Part shown: positions 14,001-28,000 of the stretch, in pieces
How positions within the stretch are numbered: position 1 is the stretch's first letter
Layout: every line of letters begins with the position of its first letter
Source: Drosophila pseudoobscura
Lineage: Eukaryota > Arthropoda > Insecta > Diptera > Drosophilidae
DNA: 64,000 bases
Assembly: GCF_009870125.1 (NCBI RefSeq)
Contig: NC_046679.1
Location: 14,570,001-14,634,000, forward strand
Direction: 5' to 3'
Translations under genes and position numbers: made by a program
Notes under the pieces: model-generated
The model's input: the letters and a program-made list of their open reading frames with translations, nothing else
Told to the model about the DNA's origin: nothing
Database searches by the model: none

Positions 14001-16014
14001 CCACATGGAGTCGGCTCAAATTTTGCCACTTCAGTTTTCCTTTGGACAAAAGTGAAAATGTGCTCGTTCCCTTAGCACAATTGCTGCACTCTTTAATGTG
14101 CATACGAGTATATGTACCTCCTCGTCATATGGCCTTTGTTGGTGTTGGCCTTTGATGCTCTCACTCCCGAGTTACAGTTCCTGTATTTCCCCTTAATGTG
14201 CCGGGAATATGTCGCCTTTTATTATAGTCTTCTATTTTCGGCACTCCCTGGTCGATGGTCTATGGGTCTCGGGGCCCATCAATGATGACAATTTCCATGT
14301 GTATGGAGCCGGAGACTGCTGGAAATGTTGCAAAATATTCTGCGACACTGCCAATGGAAGAAATGGAGAAAATTTAACCATATTTCGTATTCATCTTCAA
14401 TTTCAAACTTCAATTTAATTTCATTCCATTTCTATAACTCGCTTCTTTCTCATAAAAAGAATACGAGTATGGTTCTCACACTGCTTCCTCCAAATATTCT
14501 ATTCTCATGGTCTTGAGAATCTTCCAAAAAAAAACGAACCAAAACAATCTCATAAATGTTTCCTTCAACAAATGACAGAAGACATCATCGTCGAATCATG
14601 AAACCGAGAGACGAGAACCCAACCACAGACAACACGCGGCAAAGAAATTCAAACTTTGACACTGATAAGACGTGGGGAATACTAAACGGGGAGTGGAGTT
14701 CGTTGGGACTTCTATTTCTGATTCCTTACCTATCGGAACTCATCAAAAATTCACGACGGTACGTGGGGCATGCATGGGACGGTATGGGGAATCATGAAAA
14801 CATACGAAGACGAAGACGAGGGCGATGATAATTTGATCATGCGAAAAACGCACGCAAACGAAAAACATGCGCAGGTACAACAACAATGCCCCTCAGGAAA
14901 AGTGAGTTTCCCTTCGACATAGAGTTTTGTTTTTCCCTTCTCTATGGAGTTTTCCCCTGCGAAGAGACGGAGGCAGAGCGAGCCCTGTGGCAGAGGACAG
15001 GGATCGACGTTTTGAGTGGGTGCAAGGCGCAATGTGGCAACCATATTTAAACACTGATCTCGTATGTGTGTGTGTGTATGCATTTATGTGTGTAAGTGTG
15101 CGAGCGAGAGGGCTGTTTTGTTTTTATGCTGCTGCTGCTGCGCTGCTTCTTGGACTGCGCTGCGCCGTACAGTGGGACGACTGCATGATAAACTCGTTAT
15201 AAATTGAAGGAAGTGGTTCCACACAAAGTAATTTTTTTATTTAAAAATGCGGAAGATGACCAAAACCAAATTCTATGCCCCAAAATGTACTACAAAGGCA
15301 TCTATTGTATAATAGCATATTAGAGCTTAAGAGATGCATATTTTATTACTTAAACATATTTGATTTTTGCCACAAAAGTGCACAAAAGGTTCCACTGTGC
15401 GTAGAACGTCGTGCGTTGATGGAATTGAAGAAGAAGCAGTGCATGGAAAATAAAAACCAAAACCGAAAAGCAGTGGAAGCGCAGAGGAAAGCAGTGAATA
15501 GGGCAGGCAGAGTAAAGCAGTGGAAGAGCAGTCCAGAGGCAGCGGACAGAGGACGGCAGCGCAGTGTTTTGTTCTCGTTGAAGTTTTAGAATTTATTCAG
15601 TTTCGGGATGTCAGTGAAGAAGCACGCGCTGCGCCTCCACTGAAACTTCTCAAAAACCAAAAACCCAACTCGGAAAACAAACATCGATTTGATATAACAT
15701 CATTTTGAATTGGAATTTACGAGTATTTGCCGCGTTTATCAATCAATCAGTGAAATCCGCGGCAGTTTTGCCATTTTTGGCACTCATCATTCGTGTTTGC
15801 TTGGAACTTTTACGCTTATCGGTTTTGCGCTTATTTTGTGCGACTTTGCGCGTCTTTTGTGTGACTTTTGGCGCGTGCGCATGCGCAGTAGTGAAAGTGC
15901 CGATGCCTCACAAATCAAGGCAGTAAATTGTGGCAGAGACATTTTAAGGAGTGGCAGAGAGCATACCAAATAGAGCAAGCTCCAAGGGAGTTATACTGCA
16001 TATAGGATCTCAAG

Positions 16015-19000
16015 ATGTTTGTCACTGTGGATAATGCAAACACCTTCTTCTCAGGTACAGTCTTAGGGAGAGGAAATACTAAATCTTTCAGGAAGAGAGC
16101 GACCAACTTATAATATATGTACTTCCCTTCCATTACTCCTTTAATATAACCCCCCTAAAACCCCTCTTCAACACACAGATAATCCCTATTATTTCTGCAA
16201 TGACACCAAATCCCCGCGGACACCCGACTCCCAGTCGTCCAGTAAGGGATTCTCGCTGTTCAAACGGCGCAATTCGAAGGGCAACAGCAGCCCCCGACCC
16301 ATGGTGGTGTCCAACCCGGAACAGATGCGACTGATCACATCCGCCAATCTCGACACGACGGCCACAATGGCCTTTGGCAGCCCGCGCGGCAGCTTCAACT
16401 CCCTGGGCGGCTTCTCGATAGTGAGTGAAGATCGGAATGGAGTTGATTTCTGGTTAATCTGGAGAATCAGCATCTCCCACTGCCACTTCCTGTCGAGTGT
16501 TTGTCTAATGTTCCGCCCTCTTCCGCTTTCCCATTAGCAATCGTTTGAAATGCAGCAGCTGTATCGCCAGCGTTCGTCCAATTCACACTCGGAATCGCGG
16601 GAGTTCCGCGAACGCCTCGGCTCCTGCAATGAGACGCACAGCTCCCAGTGCCCCGGAGCGGGAGGCACAGAGCACGACGAGGTCTTCAATCCGCTGACAT
16701 CGCCAACAAGGTGAGTGATCAAGATCGGGATCGCGATTTGTGGCAGGGTAGGGTGCTGGGGACAGGATGTGTTTTTGGCGTGCAGCTGTTGACAGTTTGA
16801 CTCCATGCTAATCGTTTCCATATCGTTTCTCCTCGCCACTCCATTCCTTATTTTAGCAGCAAGTCCCATCGACATCATACACTGCCAAGTGGCGGCGGAG
16901 GAGGAGGAGGCCGTCGCCATTCGTTTGGGAATTGGTCGCAGCATCAGGGAGATCGTCAACGCCAGAACACAGCCGCATCGATGGGCTTGGGCTCTCCGGA
17001 TGAGGTGCCCAGCATGATGGCTCCACGGCCGCCCGTCCATTCGCCCAACAAATTCCGCGGCACCTCGCATCGACGAAGAGGTAAGTCAACCCAATATTAT
17101 TTCTCCTGTATTCTGGGACTTAGCTGAAAGATCTTATAGAAAGCGACTTGAAATTTTCCTTCATTTGCCACAAATGTTTATCTTGTCTTCAAATGTCACC
17201 TCCTTTCCCTGTAGTCAAATATACCCTATCTAGAATTCCCAGCTCTACCCCTTAGCCCTGGCATTGACAGAGACAAAGACAAAGTGTTCGGCAAATTGTA
17301 TTCCCTGCCCTCGATTTGCGTTCGCATTTTTGCACTTTGGCGGCTGTCAGTCGCTCCGCATTCGCCACTCCCCCCAGCCAGAGGTATCCCCACCATACCC
17401 TCCCCGTACAACCTTTACCTCGAAGCTTTGCATCACGTTTGCATATTAAGCGCGTCGTTTGCTCCTCTGCTGCCCGGCAGGCGCCATCGATCTGAACTCT
17501 CGCTCTCGCCACTGTGCCCCATTTCATGTCCCCTCCAATACCCAAGAGGGGAGGGATTGTGCTTTCAAGCCTCACTTGCTGCATTCAACAACATTGCAAT
17601 GTTTAACCAAGTGATAATTGTAATCGGGGGATTGTTGGTGGATCGATTGTCGCCAGAGAGTCGCCAGAGAGACACCGGCTCCGCCTCCACCTCCACTCGG
17701 CTTCTGTTTCTGTTGGTTTTGTGTTGGGGATCGTAATGAGGCGACGCTGACTGACATTTGTGACTGGCCTGACATTGACAGTCCTCCTCGCCATGATGTA
17801 TGCCACTGAGGCGGGCCGCTGCATGCCAGATTCCAGTCCGCCGCCCCTAGAATATGGAATACACACGGGCACATCTGCCTCCTTCAACGTACACATATCG
17901 TACGAGTATATAGTATCCCCCCAGTTAAAGTCGCCAGTTTATGGTTTATGATCCATTCAGGACTTCTTTGCACGATCATTGTGTATTCATCAAAACGTTT
18001 TCAAGGTTTCCCTTTTCTTGACATTGAGATATGATGGATACTCTTGATATGATTTAAGACTTTCGGAGTGACTGATAGTCCCAGAAAGATTATCGAGGCT
18101 AAGAGAGAGGGTCTCTACAAGAGGCACTTGAAATGGCTTCTAGGTGAGTGTTTGAGTGGTTTATTTGGGATGATATTTATTCTGAATATCAATGGTTGCA
18201 CTTGATATTTCCCTCTCACATCTTAAGAGTCTTCTGGATGAATATTTTTCCGATAGATATTCGTCGGAAGAACTATATCTTTATCTTCTTTAAAGAATAT
18301 TATTTTTCTTCTAATATTCTCTAGAGAAAATACCCCTACATCTAAGGCAAAGGTATACCTAAGACCAACGGTTTCCCTCACCTTATCAGGCAGCTAAATT
18401 ATCATCAATCTACTCCCATTACTCCTCATTTGATTTGACCCACTTTTCGCACTCCTCCTTTTCGTTATGGAAATCTATTTCGTGTTCCTCCTTATATGGA
18501 AATCTGAACAATTCCATTCAATCAGAGCCAGGCACACTGGGGTCTCCGCAATTAACCCACAACGCCCACATGCAATTCCGTTTTAACACCTCAAATTATG
18601 GCCGAGGAAAAACAAACGAAAACTTTTGCCATATTTGTGGGTGTTCCAATGCACTGCCCCTAAAATGTTGCTGCAACAGTAGTCGTATGTTAATGAGGGG
18701 ATGGATGCCTCGGATGCCCCTCGGAGACACACATTTCCGCTTGGTTTTCAATATGGCAACAATGGGAATTGCAGTACTATTTTATGCTGGCAACAAATGC
18801 TTAAGCAAACGGAAAAGGGAGTCTCCATTCAGAAGTCAATAAACCAATTGGAGTGGGGGCATGTTGTGGCATATGCGCGATGCGCGATGTGGGGTGTGGC
18901 AGGCACACGAGTAAAGTAAATTGGAAAAACTGCACATCCAATATGAAACGGAACTTTGCATAATTGATGGGGCAGACATCGGGTCTTTGGCTTTAGCTTT

Positions 19001-22000
19001 GTGGTCTCGCTTCTCAAACGTGTTAATGGCACGGAAGCATAAAAGGAAAGGGAGGTACCTCCATCTTCCGCCCATTGGGGGTGCCGCTGTGGGCGGGGTG
19101 GAGTCCAACTGTTTAGCATATGGCGCGTGCCAGTCAAGCGATTGGCCAAATTTGGTCCTCCTCCTCCTTCTCCTCCCACTTTGTATTCACAAATTGGCAG
19201 CACAAACAGTGAATACATCAAAGCAGAAGCAGCTCCAGCACCACCACCATATCCCAGAAAAGAGACTCCTCCACAAATTGCTGTTTACTTTGGCCATGTT
19301 TCTTCTGTTTTTGTGTGTGGTGCGGTTTCCCCATAATATACTCGTACTTCAGTTTATAAAGCGAGCTATAGAGATACCCCCCTCGGGGCAATATGCCATT
19401 TATCAATTTTTTACACAGTTTTAATTGCTTCAGTGGCTGTGGAATGTGGCAGGTGATTTGAGGTCAAACGCCAGAAACAGAAGCAGCAACAGACGCGGAA
19501 AATTCTCCATTTCCCTCTTATGGCGGTTCTGCTTTTCGTTGCACTTGTTTATGCATCTTTCTCCCCCAATCGTCTTGTTCGTCTGGCTTCTGTTTTCAAT
19601 TCGTGGAACATCTGCTCATCAGATTACACTGGGGCGGGCTCCTGTGCCCCTCATATCCATCCATTCAGGGGTTCAATACACTTCACTAGATCCCTCTCGC
19701 CTGGGGTCTTTTGTCTGCTGCCTCTGCGCATATCAAACAGCCCGAACAGAAGTTCATACACAATGGTATCCTATTGAGGGACCAAAATGTCTTCCTCCAC
19801 ACCTGTTGCATTCATAAATACTAACCAAATAATTAACATAATTTTTGGTAGGATAATAAGTACCTAAACCAACTTAAATTTTGCTCACGTTTCAATTTTG
19901 GGAAGTTTCCTTTTCGCTTCTTGTTGGGGCTTGTGGCTGTTTGTGACTATTTGAAAGAGAGACCTGTGAAAGATGGATACTCCTGTTGGAGGTAAATGAA
20001 ATACGGCAGATCCTGGTGGAATTCGATGATAGATTGGTTTCTTTTGAGTATATTTTATAGAATCACAGCAATAAATATATTAATTTACGAATTCTGCAGA
20101 AATTCTAGCAATTTGCTTCTTAGAATCCAATCGAGGAATCACTATTCTTTATTATTCCTAGTAATACAATTCTTCCTCCACGGAAACTTCTGAGAAAAGT
20201 TTCTTTACGCATTATATTTCATTAGCCTTCAACTCTAATCCAATCCAAGTCTTTCTCCACTTACAAGATCGATGGTAACCCATTAAAAAATCATATTTCT
20301 TGGCCCATTTATAATTATTATTAATTTTATTTTGTTGATTTTTGTTCTGTTTTCCTTTTTTGGAGCTTCTGTTGTTGTTGCTGGTGCCATTTAAATGGCT
20401 ATAAAAATACTTATATTTTATGATGACTTTTTATTTGCGTACAAGCTTTTGCGATCCTAACTGTGGGGCACCGCCGCATATGGCTCGAAGGGGTTGTTGG
20501 CGATATGTGAGGGATAGCGACAAAAAGCAATCAGAGATCTCTGTTGATCGCTTAAAATGCCATAATTCCGTTTATGGCCCGGGACGCAAAGCGATCCAAC
20601 GATCCCGAAGAGGGGGTTCGGGTTCGGGTTCCTTATTAAAAATGGACAATGCGTTGATTAAACGTCACGGGCACGTACAACAACAGAAACAGCGTTGACT
20701 TTTATTATTTTATAATCTTCCAATGCATTGTTTATCCACATCCACGAAAGAGAGGTGCTAAGAGAGTGTGCAAAAGAGAGAGAGAGAGAGAACCGATGGG
20801 GAGAGAGAGCTCATTGATATTCTTGGCATTTCGAATCGCGAAGAAGGCCCAAAGCCAAGTCAAGACGCCAGCTTTTGCCAGTCGAAATTGAAGGACTGTG
20901 GCAGCTTGACGTCTGAAGCGTTGCGCATGCGCACAGGAAAACCAAAAGCTGAAGAACTCTTGAGAACAGTTTGCTACAATATTACTATAATCATTGATAA
21001 TGATTTGATCTGTGTGTATGGTGAATGGTGCTGTGAAATATTGTACAATCAAAATGCTGCTACAAGTGGAAAACATTGAGATGGAAACGTTCTGTTGCGG
21101 TGAGTACTCGAAGGAGTATATACTTTAGAGAAGCTAATGGACTACTATGGTATCCTCTTGGAGCACTGAAAACCCATTTAAAAACCAAGGCATGGAAATG
21201 GTAAACTGATTTGAGCGGGATGTTCAAACGCGCACTTAAAATGCAGACAATGCACTCGCTTAGAGGTGCTTCAAGTAGAGGCGTACTATCTATAGGGAAA
21301 ATGGGGATTCTTCAAGTGGGGGAGAGCTGTCTGTCTATAGGAAAAGGGTTCTGCCATAGAATGCAATCCCTTTTGTATGATAATTGAAGGATTTTTGAAT
21401 AATGCTACGTGGCGGATAAACCACTCTCGGCTGGGGGGCACGGACTCCTATCCGCAGCACGTGTTCCGCTCAGATGAGGGGCACGGCTTCAAAAATAGAG
21501 CACAGATTGAATTTCCGTTTAAAACTGTCTAGACTCGGGTTTTCCTCCCCCATTCTTTTCTAATAATTAACAAAAAGAGAAGGACACGGAACAGAGCGGA
21601 AAATGAAAAGCCAGACATAAAAAGTAGGGGCCCAAGCCGTGAATTAAGGGGGAGCTGCAATAGACAGCAAGAGGGAGAGGCAGCTGCTGCTGCCCCTGAA
21701 AACACAGATGTGCATCCCAGAAGGGGGACGGACGGACGGACGGAACCGTAGCGCGTGCCCTACGACTAGGCTTCAAAAAGTATTCATATTACTTGTGTTT
21801 CTTCGGTTTCTTCTGCCTTTCTGTTGTGGTTGCGTATAAAAATAGCAAAAAAAAAAAGCAAACAGCAATTATAAATTGAATTGAATTGAAAGGGCTGTGC
21901 GAGATGGTAATGCAAGAACAGGAGGGAGAGCCAGAGCCAGAGCCAAAGCCCCCTTCATTCGCCCAGAGATCCCCCTGCAACAGCAGGTGCCGTGCCGCAG

Positions 22001-25000
22001 GAAAGCAGTATTTTCATTATGATTTTGCCCCAGACAGTGGAAGGCAAGCAAAGAAGGATCAAGAAAAATAAGCAGTAGACGAAGAATCACCAGTAGCAGA
22101 AGGAGTATTTGTTTCATATTAATAACATAGTCTCCCGATAATATTTGTTAGGAAATTCAAATAAATATGCGTAAAAATGGTTGCATTTTCTTCAATTCTC
22201 CTTCCGATAATCTTTATTCTTTATTTTGCTTGTCCTCTATTATGTATGTATGTATGTATGTGTGTGTGTGTGTTCAGTTCGCGACGCACGCACCGGAAAT
22301 CCCTCATAGAAGACTGTTTAAGTGTGCGCTGAAGTCGAAGCTTGCAGCATAAATTGCATGCAGGAAACAAACAACAACACACGCACACACACTCGCACAT
22401 ATAGCGCGTGCTCTTTCTCTCTCCCTCGCTCTCTCACTCCCTTACACTTGTTTAATAAACGGAAACGAAAAATTTGACTCGATTATTGTCAACTTATTAT
22501 TGTTGCTGTTGTTTCTGTTGCTTTTTTTTTACATAAAAAAAGAAGATGTGCTCTCGTTACACTCTCCAACAAAATGCGGGCGTATGCTTTAACTGTGTGT
22601 GTGAGTTTTTTATTGGTTTATTTGGGCATTTTACTCACGCCTATTAACCTTGAAGTTTCCATCATTTAGGAGTAATCGAGGGGGAGGGGAGTAGTTTAAG
22701 TATATTTGATATCATGCCCAACAAGTTCAATTCCTCTTTATTCAAGCACTTTCTTCAATGAAAACCCCTTCAAAATGGTAACCCCATCAAACTATGTGCG
22801 TACTGCTCGGAATCGTCTAACCATATATTTATGACTGTATTAGGAGACGCCTCCTCTTGATGGGTGTGCGACTGATGGGAGGGCTGAAATTTATGAAGAC
22901 ATTTATTGGCACACAGAATGCATAGATCAGTGAAATGGCTGGCAGAGTGACATAAATAGGGTCTCCACACCCCCCTAAAAAACGCTCCCACACACCACAC
23001 CTATCCAACGTGAAACATTGGGAATGCCTCCGATGAAGTGTTTGACAAAGTTGTCGCTTTTCCAACTGGGGCGATCATTAATCAACATTAGAGAGGGCCT
23101 ACGTATGTATGTCCTCGGGGTAGTGGGGGTGTGTGTGTGGATGAGTGAGTGAGTTTTCCCCCCTTTGATAAGACCACAAATGTTGAGTTTAACACGAATT
23201 TGAGCTCTCTGTTTATGTGATTTTTAATATTTTGTGTTGAAAAATTACAATTTTCTTGAAAAACATTCAGTCCGCCAGGCATCGGGTTCATCTTGACGGA
23301 TGAGCCAAGACATTTGACACCTGCTGCACAATTATTCAATGCCCTAATACCTCGAATTCCCCCAGATCCCCCCGTAAACAACAAAAGTGTACATACATAT
23401 ACGTAGATCTGGGAACTAGATGTATTTATAGATGGGTAAAAAGAGTTGTCGGAGCATTGTTTTTATACGAGAATTACACACGAAAACATGTGTGTGAGTC
23501 GTATGTCTGTGCCTGTGTCTGCAGAAGCCCTTTTATGACAGCGACAGAGGGGAATAACAAAACATTAATGTCAAAAACGTCAAAAATAACATCAGAGAAG
23601 AAGAACTTTCCTCCCACTCCTTCTGGGAGGGACCTCCCAGTTGTATAAAAACTGCATTTAAATGCATTATGCATTTCTGAACATCAAGAATGGATCGGCA
23701 GACCCTCCATCTAACTATCCATCCAACTACATAAATGCCGGGAATTGTTTGCATTTTATGAACTTCCCTTCACTCGCCTTCCATCCAGAGTTCACTTCAC
23801 TTCACTTCAGTTGTTCTTTCGCTTCGATTTCAGTCTCTATAAAGTTTATAACCCTGCCTGGACTTCTCCAAGATATTCTCCCCTCCGTGACGCGGCACGC
23901 AGCGTGAAAATGCTGTTCCCTCCCTAACACCTCCCACCTACCATTCCATGGTATTTGTTTTCCTTATGTTTATGGCTTGGAATACTGTTCGATGCCTCAT
24001 TTTTAGCTTGTAGCTTGTAGCTTGTAGTTTTTGCTCTTTTGCTGTTTTTAGGGCTGAAAGAAATTTTAAAATTGTTGTTTATGTTTGCTTTTAGCTGGAA
24101 ATTCCTTTAGGGAAAGAACCATTACATGGTTGCACCATTTTATGATGTGTTTTTAAATGTTTTCATTATTAGACGTTTCAATGAGAAAATAAATTTCTCC
24201 ATTTACTGGGTCAACAGAGAAAGGGAATAACTTTTGGAAAAAAGTGGGAGAACTTTTGGTAGAGTTCTGGGAATGCTTTCAAAGAAAGAAAATGTAAACT
24301 TTCAGGCAGAATCGCATCTCCGAGTGTTTCAAAGAAAACTTCAATCACTTTCATTCTTCTTTAGGGCTCTGCGATTATTACAGAATTCTTCCCAAATCTG
24401 TGACCTCTCTCGAACCCAAATCCCGAGCACAGATTGCCCCCAGAATTTTGAGATGCAGGCACATTCAGAGAGAGGGAAAGAGAGAGAGATACAATGTCAT
24501 TTATAATCGTTGTGACTGACCGTCCATCCCTATAAGTATACCCCCATCTCCAGTCCATACGAATGTATGTCTCCCCCCTGGGACCCGTGACCAATGTCCA
24601 GCTGTCCAATAATCTCATACAGCGAGAGAGAGTGATCTCTTTCGGAGACAATGAGAACAACAATTTCCATTTAACGAACATCAGCAGTGGAAGGGAACTG
24701 TGGGACACTGTGACTACCAGATTCATGACTAGGGGCCACGAAACTAGAGCTAAAAACAATTTAAACCATTTATGATTTATGCCTAGTGTGAACTAAATCT
24801 AAATTAATACAAATCTTGATGTGAAAAATGAGACTTAAAAAAAGAGAGATATGTATGTAGGGAATTTCTGTGTAAAATTTGAGATCAAGCAAAGAGTTGA
24901 AGCGTGGGATCAGGCGCAGAGGTATGGTAGGAATTTGTATGCTAAACATTAGATCCTATAGCGAATGTCTACATCTATGAGGACATCGATGGGAAGCATC

Positions 25001-28000
25001 ATCTTTCAGCATCTTTCATCGCGTTGTAGATTTTAGGCAGCTTCTTTTGAGAAAGGATTTATCTCGGGTTCAAGCGAATGTTATGACCAATTGAGTGAAT
25101 AATTGGGTGGAATGCGTGAATGAATGAGGAGAGGGAATGCTGCAATCTCAAGAGGAAGTGGACAATTAACCAAATCCCAAAGGAAAAACCGGCCTCAAAT
25201 TAAAAGATATATGCGCATAATTAAGTTACAGTTGACATAATTAAATGATAATTGTTATGTGAACGCACACATATAGTACCACTCGTATATACATACATAC
25301 ATACATAAGTACATATGTATGTATCTGTTGGATGGGGTTCCAATGAGGCGAGTGGTACACATGTTTCTCTACGGGCATATGCACACATTTTTTGAGTTAT
25401 TTGTTGTCCCCGAAAAGGGGGAGGGTTAATTTGTGTGTCGTCCGGTTGCCCCATAGCACCACCACCTCACCCCTCCAAAGCCCTCTCCCACCGTGCGGAA
25501 TACGTTCTGTAGTCCATTTAATCCCGCATTTATATTTCGTATTTCTCTGTTTTCGTTTCGCTTTTCGTTGATTTATGTCTGTTGCTAAAAAGAAGGAAAG
25601 TGTCACCCATCGGTTGGTGGTTGGCGGTTGGCATTTATTCAAATTGTGTCCCCCCCAACCCCAGATCTCTGAAGAGGCGGCTTCCCCCCTTCAGATATCA
25701 TCATAAAAATCATGCGAGCATAAGTTAAATTCACTTAGAAGAACATTTTTGATGAATTATTTAGAAATACGAGTATATGTATGTATGGGGACTGCCATCC
25801 ACTTGGAACATTTAGCAATAAAGAGGATTCGCGGAATGATGAGGATATTTGTGTATTGGGGGATTGATGGTCCATATAATGGTGGAGATTCTTTAAAAAT
25901 TAGGGGATTTAGATTTCAACTTAAGATATTTCCATGCTAAGGTTTATTTAAATTTTAAATTTCAAGAACTGTTTTCATGTTTTCGCGATATTCGAACCCT
26001 TTTTGTACGAGGATAGTCTTTAAATTTCTGAGAGACTTTATCAGAACTCAGACTAGAATCTTTCTCCATCCTTTCCTTAGGTTCGAGGTCTACTATTGTC
26101 ATGACACCATCCTTTTATAGAACCGAATCTAGCTAGACCCTAACCGAATCAAACCGAACCAGACATTACCCCGCACACAAATACAGTGGCGTTTATTTTA
26201 ATCAATTAATTAATGGCATAATCCTAGGCCATCTCTGATTGTGCTCACTCGCTGTGCGGACAGTTCCATTCGAAATGTGGCTGCAGCGACGACAATTAGC
26301 GCAATGTTCGAGGCGGTTTGCGGCGCGTAAAAATTAAAATTCTGTGCTCCATAGCTTTTCATAAGTATACGAAGAATATACATATTTTGAAGAGATAACT
26401 GAAACAAGAAATCAAAGTGGAAATACGAGTATGCCTGCAAAGGGCAGTTGTCGCCTCTTTAGCTGTGTCCAGGCCCAGCGGCATGAGGAGGAGGAGGATG
26501 AGGACCATGTGGAGGCGATGGACTATGTGGACATGGAGATGAGTGAGTGCCTCCCATTAAAGCGATTGGGATGCAGCTGGATCCATTAAAAAGTGATCGA
26601 TCACAGCCCGAAAACCAAGTACACACTCGTGCAATATTTGCAAATTGCAAAACGAAAACCAGAAGCACAAAGATGATGAACAAAGGGAGGCATTTTTGTC
26701 TTGGAGAAGAGTCCGATTTAACAATTACCAGATGTTCCAGCGGCACTCAGATGCTAAAATATAGTCCACACTCTCGGTTCAGGGATGCGACTCCAATGTC
26801 AGACAGGGGATCGGGATCTGCACTCTGCATTCTGCGTTCTGCATTCTGTTTGCAATTTTCAACAGCCCCGTCGACAAAACTGTCGTCTGCCATGTAATTG
26901 AGAAATAAATTTCAATCCAACATCCAGACATTGTCAGCCTCCATCACGAAATCAAAGTCTCAAAAAAGCACAGCAACAAAAGCCGTTTAAAGTAGGACCG
27001 GAAGAGTGGGAGGATCCACAGTATTTGGTACACAAGGCAGGACTAAAAAACCATTAATCACTGAAAAGGGTGGGGCGTAACTTTTAGAAACTACCAAAAG
27101 TTCCACTTAATTATGTTGTCGTTTTTTATTTTCTTTCTTTAGAATATATCGAATAATATGTGGCAATATTTTGCATATAAAATATACATAATATAGCCCA
27201 TCTGCGCGAATTAAAGTTTGATATACCCTTTCGGCTACATATAACATATCATACACATATACTACGATAGTAACTTTGGAGAAATTAATTAAATTTGTGG
27301 ACATTTTCCAAAAGGAATATCATTATTTCAAGGAGGTAGCTTTGATTAAATGAAACCCAATGGTATTTTTACTTAGGCAAGTCCTATATTTTATGAGAAG
27401 ACTAATAAAATTGTCAGGATTACGAAGAAAGCTAATGATATAAAACTGATTCATCCGAATGCTATACTTCTGTCAGAAAAAAGACGATCTTCAACGGAAA
27501 CTTCTTAGCAATTTCGATTATTAGAAAAGCGGGTCCTGTACATTCTTTAAAACATCTTTGCTTTTTTATGATTTAGAAGCTTTGCCATAAAATAATAGTA
27601 CCCTCTGTTGAGGGTATAGGAACTTGGTCTTCTTTATTTTTAAACTTCACTTCCATATCATACAAATCGAGGGGAACAAACAAACAGAGGCAAACTCCTT
27701 TGCCTGCCTGCTGCCTTTCCTCTGTGCCCCATAATGAGGAGCATCTGCAGCAGGGCAGGGAGGAGAAAGGCAGCAGAAGCAAAAGAGTTGAGCAAAGAAG
27801 GAGCGAAGCCAGAAAAAGGAAGAAAATAAAGCAGAAGAAGTGCAAAAGCAAAGAGCAACAGGCAACAGGAAGAGGCACAAGGGAGAGATGGGATGCTACG
27901 ATGCTGTGTCGCAGTCGCCGCGGATGGATGTCACGGATGCTGCTGCCGCCATTTGTGGGTGTCAAGCAGTTCAGATTGAGGCAGATACAACAGTAAATTT

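Larger units (their letters stand above)
1..16014. other. Non-coding region upstream of stumps
   Basis: I see no convincing protein-coding exon in this stretch. Open frames are short, low in complexity and interrupted on both strands. It is rich in AT tracts, GA/CT runs and short tandem repeats, with many small islands of mixed sequence, as expected of a large regulatory region. It lies directly upstream of the first stumps coding exon, so mesodermal or tracheal enhancers and untranslated 5' exons of stumps may be here. No transcription start can be fixed from sequence alone. Confidence 0.6.
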
